Made by a program: the position numbers and the translations under genes. Shown in pieces: positions 7,308 to 16,014 of a stretch of 37,663 nt of DNA; within the stretch, counting starts at the first letter, position 1, and each line of letters begins with the position of its first letter. The stretch spans positions 1-37,663 of IMG/VR virus record IMGVR_UViG_3300043427_003988; one strand, given 5' to 3'. The notes beneath the pieces are model-generated. The model had not been told where the DNA came from and searched no databases. It saw only the letters and a program-made list of their open reading frames with translations. This DNA is from a virus.

Positions 7308-10300
7308 TTAATTGTAATAACCTTCCATAACAATATTGACATCTTCTAAACCAGATAGGGTATTATATATATCAAATCCAACTCTATTTTTTCCAGTAAT
7401 AAAAAATCCTATATTATATCCGAAATATTCGTTATACATTTCTCCAGAATTAATTGAAAAAGGAAAAAATGAATATTTATTACCGTATCTATCTTTGTAA
7501 TATAGCGATCCTGACAATGGAATCATTTTAGGAACATTTCTATAACCAATAATACCAGTAAAAATTCCTGTTCCGTAAGTTCTATCATATCTTAAAACAT
7601 TTCTCCAACCTATGTTTCCAGTAATAATTCCAGGCCCATCCGTACCATTATCTGATATAAAGTTTTCGTTATTATAGTTAAATGTATCTTGATTAACTAT
7701 ATATTGAAAACCAGTTATAGCACTAAAACCGCTAAGACCATTAAATCCATTAAAATTTCCAGAGCTTTGTGAAATATTTCTACTACCTATAATTCCAGTA
7801 ATTGCACCGCTTCCAGATGGTAGCATTCTGTATCCTATAAATCCTGTCATAATGCCGCGAGTATACGTCTGCGCTGTTGTTCCAGAAAAGCCGCTGCCTT
7901 CTGGAAATGAAAATCCTGTATAAGCAAATCCTAGCTGTTCATAAAAGAAATTGCTAAGCCCAGAAAAACCACTCATATTGTTTGTTGGAAATACATATCT
8001 TCTACCATTAATAAAATATCCGCTAGATCCAGAAACTGTATTAAGAAGTTGAAAGCCGGTAAATCTATTAAACGTATCTTGTAATCCACTTATATATCCA
8101 ATAACTTTTTGTAATCTTGGCGTCTGATTATAGTTGTTGATAGAATTAAATATACCAAATCCAGTATACGAATAACCAATTGAAGCATCAAATCCAGATA
8201 GGCCGTCAAATCCTCGAAAACTATCGTTAATTCCTGTACCAGTAGCAAAAAAGTATCTTGTATTATTTATAAAATATCCACTAGATGAATTTGGGTATGT
8301 GTATGGAACAAATTGCTCTGTTGATATATCTACAAATCCGCTTTGAAAGCCAGATATATTTTGGCCACTTTTTAATTTTAATGGTAAGAAATGATATTTA
8401 TTATTATCTAATATGTAACCGCTTGATCCTGAAAATCCAGTATACAAAATGAATGTATTGTTTGTTCCACTTAAAAATCCGCTAACAAAGCCAGTAACAA
8501 TTTCCTGATATAAATATGGCTGACCAATGCCACTGAATCCGCTTGCTTTTTTAAAAAACCCATCATACATATAACCAAAATTGTCAAATCCGCTTTGATT
8601 ATTGAAATTATCAAACCCTTTAGTTCCCAAATCTGTATCGTTTATTCCAGTTAAGAATCTGATTTGTAAATTATCTATAAAATAACCACTTACTCCGGAT
8701 ATATTTTGACCAGTATAATTATAACCGCTTGTACTAAAAGAAAAATCATATATTGTATTTGCTTTTATAAATCCAGAAACTTCTTGCCTTGTTGGCACAT
8801 TTCTGTATCCAATTTTTCCTATTAAAATACCAGTATTTCCACCGCTACTATCTGGATATTGACCAGAAAAGAAATTATTTTGCACATCAGAAAATATTCC
8901 AGAATATTGATAGCCCATGTATTCTTCAAATCCATACATTCCGCTAAATGCTGTAAATCTTGTATCAGGAATAACAACGCCTGTTCCAATAAATCCTGTC
9001 ATTATACCAGAGCCAGATGTTGGAAATTGCGTTCCAGAAAATCCACTACCTTCTGGGAATGAAAATCCAGAATAAACAAATCCATAACCAGTAACGTTAT
9101 TTAAAAAACCAGGCATCCCAGAAAACCCAGAGAAGAATCTTCCAGTCGGGAAAAAATACTGTCTGCTTATAAAATAACCGCTACTACCGCTTGTAAATGG
9201 ATTTGTTACATGGTATGGGGTAAATATACCTTCACTACTTACAAATCCGCTTAAAAATCCAATCACCTTTTGCTTTCTTGGCATCATGTCTCGGAAAAAA
9301 TATGCTTGGCCACTTATAAAATATCCACTAGAACCAATTATATAACCAGTTGGATCCAGCGGAAAATCGCTAACGCCTGACCCGCTAATATTATTTAAAG
9401 ATATAAAGCTTCCGCCAGAAGTTCTATATCCGCTTAGAAAACCAGAAATCACTTCTGGATATGGGGCAACTCTCCATCCAATTGTTTCTAAAAGTTCTCC
9501 AGCTGTATATTTGTCTGGTTTATAACCGCTAAAAATTATATTTTCATTTTGACTTAACTTAAAGCCAGAATAATCAAACCCAGAAGATTGAGAAAAATTA
9601 TTACCTAAACCGCTAAATCCAGAAAAATTTAATCCAGTTGGAAAATTATATTTTTTACCATTAATAAAATAGCCGCTCCAGTCTGACATGTTTGGTTGTT
9701 GATAGCAGGGATCACAGGTTTGAAGTATAACTCCTTGATTTTGTGGTATATATATTGGTAATTCATTTAAATACCCACTTATATATCCCGTTATTTCCTG
9801 TTTGTATGTTGTTGGCCCAGCACCAGAATTTCCGCATTGTATTATTAATCCAGTAAATGTTGCATCGTGCTGGCAATATTCTTCATAAATATTGTTGCCA
9901 GTATTAAGCTGTCCTTTGTTATAAAAATTAAATGTTCTTGGCATCCTGTCAAAATGAGATGCTGCCGGAAAGTAACCAAGCAAGTGGTATGAAATGGATT
10001 TCATTTCATTTGGTGCGGTCACGATATCTAAGCCTAATATATGATTAGGGTATATTTTTTTAGAAATTGGTTTTTGTATATAAACTTCTCTTGATGGTAA
10101 TTCAAAATTTGCTATAGTTTCTGAATCGATAACAGAGTTTAAATTTCTTGAATAAAATCTTCCCTGCAAAGATTGAGAGCCAGTTGCTGGATATGCACAG
10201 CTAATCGCATATCCTGTTGCCATAAAAAAATCATTTAATAAAGTTTCATTTAGATATGGGCCTCTTGCTGGCCATCTGCTATAAAAAGATACGGGGGCAT

Positions 10301-10442
10301 ACCCTTTAATAAAAAAGTTTTCGCTAACTTGAACCCCAGAAACATTCTTGACTTGTTGGCCGTCAATGTACAAAGAGTTATTTTGAGCCGTTAATATAGA
10401 TCCGTTTAAATTGATCTTTTCTATGGATAATACGCTTGGCAT
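7308..10442 (-). CDS. Giant fibre protein: family C ends plus SGF repeat array (1044 aa)
   Basis: Residues ~1-190 and ~973-1044 match modules of the plus-strand 776-residue fibre protein. Shared features are an N-terminal short helix/strand lead, the ATGY...LQGRFYSR strand pair, and the C-terminal pattern G-x-L-YY-x-D...VG-x-DIYN-x-L...NIV. Between them, residues ~214-970 form the SGF array. It contains about six or seven alpha blocks (GF-x-SGF), several SSGYFI(N/S)G blocks, two exact FSFPEGSGFSG motifs and six gamma blocks. No membrane or signal segment. The upstream gene ends 9 bases before its start. Probably a long trimeric fibre whose conserved ends assemble with, or replace, the plus-strand relative; this is inference. 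Confidence 0.7.
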   Translation of the reverse strand: MPSVLSIEKINLNGSILTAQNNSLYIDGQQVKNVSGVQVSENFFIKGYAPVSFYSRWPARGPYLNETLLNDFFMATGYAISCAYPATGSQSLQGRFYSRNLNSVIDSETIANFELPSREVYIQKPISKKIYPNHILGLDIVTAPNEMKSISYHLLGYFPAASHFDRMPRTFNFYNKGQLNTGNNIYEEYCQHDATFTGLIIQCGNSGAGPTTYKQEITGYISGYLNELPIYIPQNQGVILQTCDPCYQQPNMSDWSGYFINGKKYNFPTGLNFSGFSGLGNNFSQSSGFDYSGFKLSQNENIIFSGYKPDKYTAGELLETIGWRVAPYPEVISGFLSGYRTSGGSFISLNNISGSGVSDFPLDPTGYIIGSSGYFISGQAYFFRDMMPRKQKVIGFLSGFVSSEGIFTPYHVTNPFTSGSSGYFISRQYFFPTGRFFSGFSGMPGFLNNVTGYGFVYSGFSFPEGSGFSGTQFPTSGSGIMTGFIGTGVVIPDTRFTAFSGMYGFEEYMGYQYSGIFSDVQNNFFSGQYPDSSGGNTGILIGKIGYRNVPTRQEVSGFIKANTIYDFSFSTSGYNYTGQNISGVSGYFIDNLQIRFLTGINDTDLGTKGFDNFNNQSGFDNFGYMYDGFFKKASGFSGIGQPYLYQEIVTGFVSGFLSGTNNTFILYTGFSGSSGYILDNNKYHFLPLKLKSGQNISGFQSGFVDISTEQFVPYTYPNSSSGYFINNTRYFFATGTGINDSFRGFDGLSGFDASIGYSYTGFGIFNSINNYNQTPRLQKVIGYISGLQDTFNRFTGFQLLNTVSGSSGYFINGRRYVFPTNNMSGFSGLSNFFYEQLGFAYTGFSFPEGSGFSGTTAQTYTRGIMTGFIGYRMLPSGSGAITGIIGSRNISQSSGNFNGFNGLSGFSAITGFQYIVNQDTFNYNNENFISDNGTDGPGIITGNIGWRNVLRYDRTYGTGIFTGIIGYRNVPKMIPLSGSLYYKDRYGNKYSFFPFSINSGEMYNEYFGYNIGFFITGKNRVGFDIYNTLSGLEDVNIVMEGYYN
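7530..9800 (-). repeat. SGF repeat array in the 1044-aa protein
   Basis: The longest array of the three, with the cleanest units. SSGYFI followed by a three- or four-residue turn and a Y-x-F strand recurs many times, alternating with GF-x-SGF and GSGI-x-TGFIG-x-RN. Spacing between blocks varies, so units appear to have been gained and lost singly rather than as one fixed cassette. Confidence 0.75.
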
Positions 10443-10451
10443 ATATTTTTA

Positions 10452-11285
10452 TTACAGTGCCGATCTTGACATTGCTTTTTGAAAATTTTCTACAATATTT
10501 GTATAATTCATAATATCTAACTCATTAAAGCCATATCCTAGGCTAATAAACGACAAATTTATTTTTGCCGCAGAGGTGATTTGTGGACTAAATCTGTTTC
10601 CAAAAACAGCTATAGTTTTATCATTTTTAGGATGAATTTCTGTTGGTAAAAGCGGGAACCATTCGCCAAAAATTTGGCCATTCAAATAGCATTTTGAAGT
10701 ATTATTGCCTATAAAAAAACCTTTACCGGTAATATTTTTGTTAATCATTTCTTGTCGCAACATTCCAAATCCGCCCATATTATTAATTTTATTATAAACA
10801 TAACCAATAATTCCGTTGTTATTTCCAAAATTTAATTCAAAAGCTCCCATCTCTTCTATATTTTTTTCTATTTCTAAAGTATTAACACCCACCATTCTAC
10901 CATCATCACTTACAGAAGCTATATTTGTTCTGTTATATGCAGCTATATGAACATTTTGATATTGGGAAAACAACGTCAATGGAATTCCAGTTAATCCATA
11001 TCCGCCATTGCTAGTTACACCAAAGCTATTGTAAGTTATATCACCACCCCAAGATATTCTGTACTTACCAGGTAAAATCAAATTCGTACCCGTAGATATG
11101 CTACTCCTACCAACAAGCGGGTATACGGCTATAAATTTATTCCACAGATTGAATTGAATTAATCCATCAATTAATTGAGAAACGGCTCTTATTTCTTGCC
11201 TTAAAAAGTTTTTTTCGCCACCACCAGTGATAATAAATGGATAAACTAAAGGATTTAAAAAGTCTTTACTTTTTCTATTAAACAT
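10452..11285 (-). CDS. Surface protein, scaffold family B, short form (277 aa)
   Basis: Array-free family B protein. It shares with the 394-residue relative a helical lead ending IQFNLWNKF and then (A/I)-V-Y-P-x-VGRS, a Gly-rich central part, and the C-terminal FISLGYGFN followed by a short helix ending in SR. This resembles a beta-sandwich virion protein family found in phages and bacteria whose members end with FISIGDGL-like motifs; I name this only by resemblance. Three bases separate it from the upstream 1197-residue gene, so translation is probably coupled. Function inferred as an adaptor or tip subunit. Confidence 0.65.
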   Translation of the reverse strand: MFNRKSKDFLNPLVYPFIITGGGEKNFLRQEIRAVSQLIDGLIQFNLWNKFIAVYPLVGRSSISTGTNLILPGKYRISWGGDITYNSFGVTSNGGYGLTGIPLTLFSQYQNVHIAAYNRTNIASVSDDGRMVGVNTLEIEKNIEEMGAFELNFGNNNGIIGYVYNKINNMGGFGMLRQEMINKNITGKGFFIGNNTSKCYLNGQIFGEWFPLLPTEIHPKNDKTIAVFGNRFSPQITSAAKINLSFISLGYGFNELDIMNYTNIVENFQKAMSRSAL

Positions 11286-11288
11286 TTT

Positions 11289-14200
11289 TTAATAAACCTC
11301 TCTGGTCATAGAAAATCTAAAATCTAACTCTATTTTTTGATCTTCGTATTTTAATTGTGGAGTATCAAATATATATACCCAACCAACGCCTTTTGTGCCA
11401 GTAATTCCATTTTGAACTCCAGATGCAGGAGTCCAGTTTGGGGTACATGGATATGCCCACCATTCTGGGTCACCAGGATATGGCTTATATTTTTGGTTTG
11501 AGCATCTAGAGGTACCACATGATGGGCAGCCATCATATGAATATGAAATCATAAACCCATTAAATCCTGTTACGGTTACATTTGGATATTCTGCTGGAAA
11601 TATCAATTTGAAGTCATTATACATTGGATATGGGCCATTTCTGCCACCATTGTAATACTCTATGGCTAATCCATTGCTTGCTAATGGATACGCAGGCCTA
11701 TCATAATCCTCTGCCCAAACTACTGGCCTATAAACGCGAAAAGTGGTACTGCAATCTACACCTACGCTTTCTTCAAGGCACGATTCTTCATCTCCTGGAA
11801 AAGGAACCGCAGTCATTTTTCTAATTTGATTTGGTGGGGGAAATTGATTTACTCCCGAAGCCAGCATATTTGCTGATAAATGATATAAATCATATGGGCT
11901 ATCATATCGGGCATGATGATATATAAGCATTGGCCACCAAAAGCCTTCATTTGCCAAAACAGATTCGCCGTCTACGGCAGAACTTCCAAAAATTTTACTA
12001 TACAAACCAACTAATTTTAATCTTCCGCTTGCGTTAAAGTCTCCGTAAACAAGATTATTTCCTGTTACTGGAACCTCTTCTACAAGGGCTGGTATTCGCA
12101 TTGCTGTTTCGTAAGTTAATCTAACAAAATCTCCAACTTCAAGCTCGATTCCTGAAATATAATTTTTGATTGCAGCCAAGCCAGTTAAAACGCCAGTTTT
12201 AGAAAATTGTAAAACATTTCTATCTCCAATAAATCCAGTCAAAATACCACTGCCACTTATTGGGTACTGAAAAATATTTTTGTATCCAATAAGTCCTGTA
12301 ACTATACCACTTCCAGAATTAGTAAAGCTTATACCACTAAAACCGCTTGGCCCACCAATAAAAAATCCAGAAAATTCATAATTTTGACTGTCTGGTATGT
12401 TCTCACCATCAAATCCAGAAAATAAACTTCCTGTTTTAAAAAATAGCCTATTTGTATTTACAAAATAGCCGCTTGATGATAGTTCCGGATATATATTTTG
12501 ATATGGAAAAAATTCTTGGTATTCATTCATGAAGCCACTTAAAAAACCAAATACCATTTCTTTTTGCACAACTGGCCAACTGTATCCCGAAAAGCCAGTT
12601 CCTTCAGGAAATGAAAATCCAGTATATCTAAATCCAAGACTAGAGTCGAATCCATTCTCCCCACTAAATCCGGAAAAATTTATTCCTGTACGAAAAAATA
12701 CTTGTTTGTTATTTAAATAGTAACCGCTGTATCCTGTAAAATTTTCTATGTTTGTATTGGTAAATGCTACAAATGACCCAATTTCATTTATAAAACCACT
12801 TCTGAAGCCAATTATTTTTTGTCCAGATTTGAATGGGTCACCGCTAAATCCAGTTAATCTAATATCAAAACTTCCACCAGTAAATACTCCAGTAAAGTTT
12901 GGCAATCCTGATCTAAAAAATCCGCTATTTATATAATACCAGCCATATTCATGTGTAGGTATTCCACTTAATCCACTATATGATCCAACAAAATTTACAG
13001 TGTTTCTATCACCAATTGCGCCAATAATTTGGCCATATCCAGAATTAGAATATTCTGCTCCTGAAAATTGCGAGCCCTCTGGTAAAGCAAATCCTGTAAA
13101 TTTATAACCTAAATATTTTTCAAAAAGTGGATATTTATTTTCAAAAGCATCGAAAGAGCCACTTTTATAAAATGTTCTTTTGTGACCAATTAATCCTGTT
13201 AATATGCCATATCCAGAAGTTGTACCGTCTATTCCACTAAATCCACTAGTTCCGCTTAAAAAAAACTGAACATTAGAATATGTTTGTGTTGAAATATCAA
13301 ATGTGAATGGTTCACCATTAAATTGATTAAATGTACCGCTATATTTTAATAATACTCTATTTCCAATATCACTTGTATAATCCCCACTGCCAGTATAGTA
13401 ATTTCTATCGCCAATAAATCCGGTGACCATACATAGGCCAGAATCTCCGAATTCCATACCAGAAAAACCACTTCCTTCTACAAAACTAAAACCTGTATAT
13501 TTATATCCAAAACTTTTATTAAATAAGTATTGATTTTCAAAACCATTAAATCCAACAGATGGGAATTGAAATCTTCTATCATCTATAAAATAGCCGCTCG
13601 AACCAGATGATGGATTTAAACGATGCAAGCCAGAAAAAACGCCTGATGTATTTAAATATCCACTTATATATCCAATTATTTTTTCATTAAACTTGTTATC
13701 TCCAGAAAATCCACTATTGATATTGTTAAATCCACTATAATTATAACCCCAATCATCATAGAAATATTCTTGACCAGAAAAGCCAGAAAACATATCTCCT
13801 GTTGGAAAAACATATTTTTGACCGCTGATATTATATCCGCTAACTGGATTATCTGTATGTCCAGAAAAATTATTAAATTTATCAATTGAACCACTTATAA
13901 AGCCTGTAATTTTTTCAGAATCGAAATATCTTGTTGGTTTAAAATTGTATGATTGGCTAAAAGTAAAATAGCCGCTTGTTCCAGAAATAGACCTATCATT
14001 AAATCCAGAAAAATTACCAAATTCGTCAGAAAATCCAGAAATGAAGCCTGTAATTGGGTCTGTTCTTACCTCTGTTATTGGATTAAAATTATACTTAACA
14101 CCGCTTACAAAGTACCCGCTAAGGTTATATCTTACATCTTCATTGGTTGGAGTAAAAATTCCAAACTGATCCATATATCCGCTTCTGAAACCAAGTATTT

Positions 14201-14882
14201 TTTCATTTTTTCTGCTTTTGTATGGACCTATGATATGTTTAGCGCCATTAACGAAGACGCCACTAACCTGATCTATTTCATGCGGAAACATTCTAAATAT
14301 ACCACTATCATCCATATAACCGCTAAGAAAGCATGGGGATCCAGTTTCGGCAGTAAATAAAAATCTAGACCAGATAGCATTATTTTGTGGCCCATATCCC
14401 CAGACAGAAGATGCATATGATCTAAATCCAGCTTCAGTATATTTAATAGGTTCTATTTCCGATGTAAAGTCATAGCTTCTTCTAAATTTTGCCATTCCAG
14501 ATTCAACAATATAAAAACCTGTTCTTCTGGCATAAAATGGCCGAATATAATCTGTTTCTTTTTTAAATCTTGAAAGGCTTAAATCAGAATATTCAATAGG
14601 TTTGATTCCGGTGCCAAGTTGCATATATCCCTCGGTAAGAGTAGCAAAGCTGGCAACACCACCTAAAAATCTGAGAGCTGATGCTTGTTGTGAGCACATG
14701 AAGATTACAGAAGATAGCCAAGAATCTAAAATTGCGTTCTTTTTCATCCCAGTTCCAAATGGGTATTTTGTATAAATACCATCCGTATCTCCAGATTTGC
14801 AAATTTGAATATTCCATTCCGCAGATAAGTATGCATCTGCAGATATATTAATATTATTTACATATTCAGATTGATTTATCAT
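11289..14882 (-). CDS. Giant fibre protein: family A split by an SGF repeat array (1197 aa)
   Basis: Residues ~1-175 are a family A N-terminal half: EWNIQI, PFG near residue 45, then MKKN, up to the SRF strand near 172. Residues ~916-1197 are the matching second half, resuming with LEVGDFVRLTY. In the 406-, 363- and 375-residue relatives these two strands lie about 10 residues apart, so the ~730-residue array sits in a single loop. The C-terminal half has a Cys cluster, CPSCGTSRC plus one more Cys, that could hold a metal or disulfides, and ends IELDFRFSMTREVY as in relatives. The downstream gene follows after 3 bases. Probably a long receptor-binding fibre. Confidence 0.75.
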   Translation of the reverse strand: MINQSEYVNNINISADAYLSAEWNIQICKSGDTDGIYTKYPFGTGMKKNAILDSWLSSVIFMCSQQASALRFLGGVASFATLTEGYMQLGTGIKPIEYSDLSLSRFKKETDYIRPFYARRTGFYIVESGMAKFRRSYDFTSEIEPIKYTEAGFRSYASSVWGYGPQNNAIWSRFLFTAETGSPCFLSGYMDDSGIFRMFPHEIDQVSGVFVNGAKHIIGPYKSRKNEKILGFRSGYMDQFGIFTPTNEDVRYNLSGYFVSGVKYNFNPITEVRTDPITGFISGFSDEFGNFSGFNDRSISGTSGYFTFSQSYNFKPTRYFDSEKITGFISGSIDKFNNFSGHTDNPVSGYNISGQKYVFPTGDMFSGFSGQEYFYDDWGYNYSGFNNINSGFSGDNKFNEKIIGYISGYLNTSGVFSGLHRLNPSSGSSGYFIDDRRFQFPSVGFNGFENQYLFNKSFGYKYTGFSFVEGSGFSGMEFGDSGLCMVTGFIGDRNYYTGSGDYTSDIGNRVLLKYSGTFNQFNGEPFTFDISTQTYSNVQFFLSGTSGFSGIDGTTSGYGILTGLIGHKRTFYKSGSFDAFENKYPLFEKYLGYKFTGFALPEGSQFSGAEYSNSGYGQIIGAIGDRNTVNFVGSYSGLSGIPTHEYGWYYINSGFFRSGLPNFTGVFTGGSFDIRLTGFSGDPFKSGQKIIGFRSGFINEIGSFVAFTNTNIENFTGYSGYYLNNKQVFFRTGINFSGFSGENGFDSSLGFRYTGFSFPEGTGFSGYSWPVVQKEMVFGFLSGFMNEYQEFFPYQNIYPELSSSGYFVNTNRLFFKTGSLFSGFDGENIPDSQNYEFSGFFIGGPSGFSGISFTNSGSGIVTGLIGYKNIFQYPISGSGILTGFIGDRNVLQFSKTGVLTGLAAIKNYISGIELEVGDFVRLTYETAMRIPALVEEVPVTGNNLVYGDFNASGRLKLVGLYSKIFGSSAVDGESVLANEGFWWPMLIYHHARYDSPYDLYHLSANMLASGVNQFPPPNQIRKMTAVPFPGDEESCLEESVGVDCSTTFRVYRPVVWAEDYDRPAYPLASNGLAIEYYNGGRNGPYPMYNDFKLIFPAEYPNVTVTGFNGFMISYSYDGCPSCGTSRCSNQKYKPYPGDPEWWAYPCTPNWTPASGVQNGITGTKGVGWVYIFDTPQLKYEDQKIELDFRFSMTREVY
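12170..14340 (-). repeat. SGF repeat array in the 1197-aa protein
   Basis: About seven alpha blocks (e.g. KITGFISG, KIIGFRSGF), five or six gamma blocks (GSGI-x-TG-x-IG-x-(R/K)N) and three FSFPEGSGFSG-like motifs. The first four alpha blocks lie almost head to tail with a ~47-residue period. Later ones are separated by longer beta and gamma segments. Confidence 0.75.
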
Positions 14883-14883
14883 A

Positions 14884-16011
14884 TCATACGACTTCTATTA
14901 TATCTGTACCTGATCTTGACATAGATTGCCTTATCTGTATTACAATTTCTTTTTCTATTAATTTCGTTTGTTTATTATTTAATCTCCAAAGCCATCCACT
15001 AATTGTATTTTCTCTATCGAATTTGGTAGTTGTAAATAAAAACCCTTCGATTTGTTTTGTTTGTGTTGGGTTCCCAGATCCAAACTTATACGTAATATCT
15101 CTATAAAAATTACCATTTATATATTGTGGGGTGACTATATTTCCACTATTTTTGGTAGCTCTAAAGCCTATCCATTCTGAAACAATTGGTGCGTTGATGG
15201 TTGGATTAACAAATATATTTGCTATTAAATATCCAGTACCAAAACACTCATTTTCGCAGCCATTCAATTCTACACAAAAATTTTCACAAAATGGCATAAA
15301 GGTTGATTGTGGAGAATCTCCATATAAAATAAAAGGATTTCCATTAGAATCAAATGTTCCGAAAATATCATCGTATCTTCCGCAAAGTTTTAAACTGCCA
15401 TTCGCATTTACGGTTCCAGATGATAATGAAATTGGTATTGAATTGATCAAAGCTGGGCAACTTATTTTAAAATTATAAAATAATTTAATATATTGCCCAG
15501 GCATAAGGTTAATATTGTATGGTAAAACAAATCTTGAAAACATTCTGTTTTCATCATTTAGCTGGTTAAATCTTGTTCTAATTCCAATTTCTCTAACCTG
15601 TATTGGAGTAATTGGCTCATTAAATAAATATATTTTTTTGAACATCCTTGAACCATTTATATAATCGTCATCAATAGTGCAAGAGAAGTCATCTATGGTT
15701 GATGTGGCCTGTAACTGATTAAACAATTGTGTATCGGTTGCGCTAACTGGTATACTTGAACTACCATTAACAGCATCCCCTAACAAGAATGCAGGAACAG
15801 TATTCCAATTTAATCCATTATAGCTTGTATGATACATGTTTGAAGCTAAAATATCAAGCCCCTGATTGACAATCATATTTTTTTTCATATGTTCGCCAAA
15901 TGGAAATTCCTCCATGCCGTTTTTATGAACAATTGATATGTTCCATTCTCCGCCAATATAAATATTAGGCTCAACGGTAAATTCTTGAAATTTTTTTAAA
16001 ATTAAATTCAT
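14884..16011 (-). CDS. Surface/fibre protein, scaffold family A (375 aa)
   Basis: Array-free family A member. The signature regions are GEWNISIVHKNGMEEFPFG (residues ~20-38), MKKN, SRFVLPYNINLMPGQYIKLFY in the centre (two strands with a ~10-residue link), and a C-terminal strand ending IVIQIRQSMSRS. It contains two closely spaced Cys-containing segments around FCENFCVELNGCENECFG, a local Cys-rich loop. The gene lies 1 base before the 1197-residue relative and 3 bases after the family B gene upstream, so the three form one translation-coupled set. Likely a virion appendage subunit; not identified by name. Confidence 0.65.
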   Translation of the reverse strand: MNLILKKFQEFTVEPNIYIGGEWNISIVHKNGMEEFPFGEHMKKNMIVNQGLDILASNMYHTSYNGLNWNTVPAFLLGDAVNGSSSIPVSATDTQLFNQLQATSTIDDFSCTIDDDYINGSRMFKKIYLFNEPITPIQVREIGIRTRFNQLNDENRMFSRFVLPYNINLMPGQYIKLFYNFKISCPALINSIPISLSSGTVNANGSLKLCGRYDDIFGTFDSNGNPFILYGDSPQSTFMPFCENFCVELNGCENECFGTGYLIANIFVNPTINAPIVSEWIGFRATKNSGNIVTPQYINGNFYRDITYKFGSGNPTQTKQIEGFLFTTTKFDRENTISGWLWRLNNKQTKLIEKEIVIQIRQSMSRSGTDIIEVV

Positions 16012-16014
16012 TAA

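Larger units (their letters stand above)
4906..13499 (-). repeat. Six dispersed copies of a ~41-bp element
   Basis: Near-identical segments at 4906-4946, 7882-7922, 9034-9074, 12586-12626, 13060-13100 and 13459-13499, spread over three genes. On the plus strand most read CCAGAAAA..CC followed by CCTTCTGG; the coded peptide is (Y/F)(T/S)GF-x-PEGSGFSG or close to it. The interval given spans the set, not one continuous repeat. They could serve as homology for recombination between the genes. Confidence 0.75.

Noticed and set aside
4680-14340. CRISPR array
   Set aside because: The repeats are degenerate, in frame and protein-coding, without regular spacers.
13953-14360. A 135-codon frame antisense to the 1197-aa gene
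   Set aside because: It is a shadow of the repeat array; the peptide has no recognisable features and the minus-strand frame is clearly coding.
3993-14882. Diversity-generating retroelement acting on the arrays
   Set aside because: No reverse transcriptase, template repeat or adenine-biased variable region is seen in the window; array variation looks like unit shuffling.
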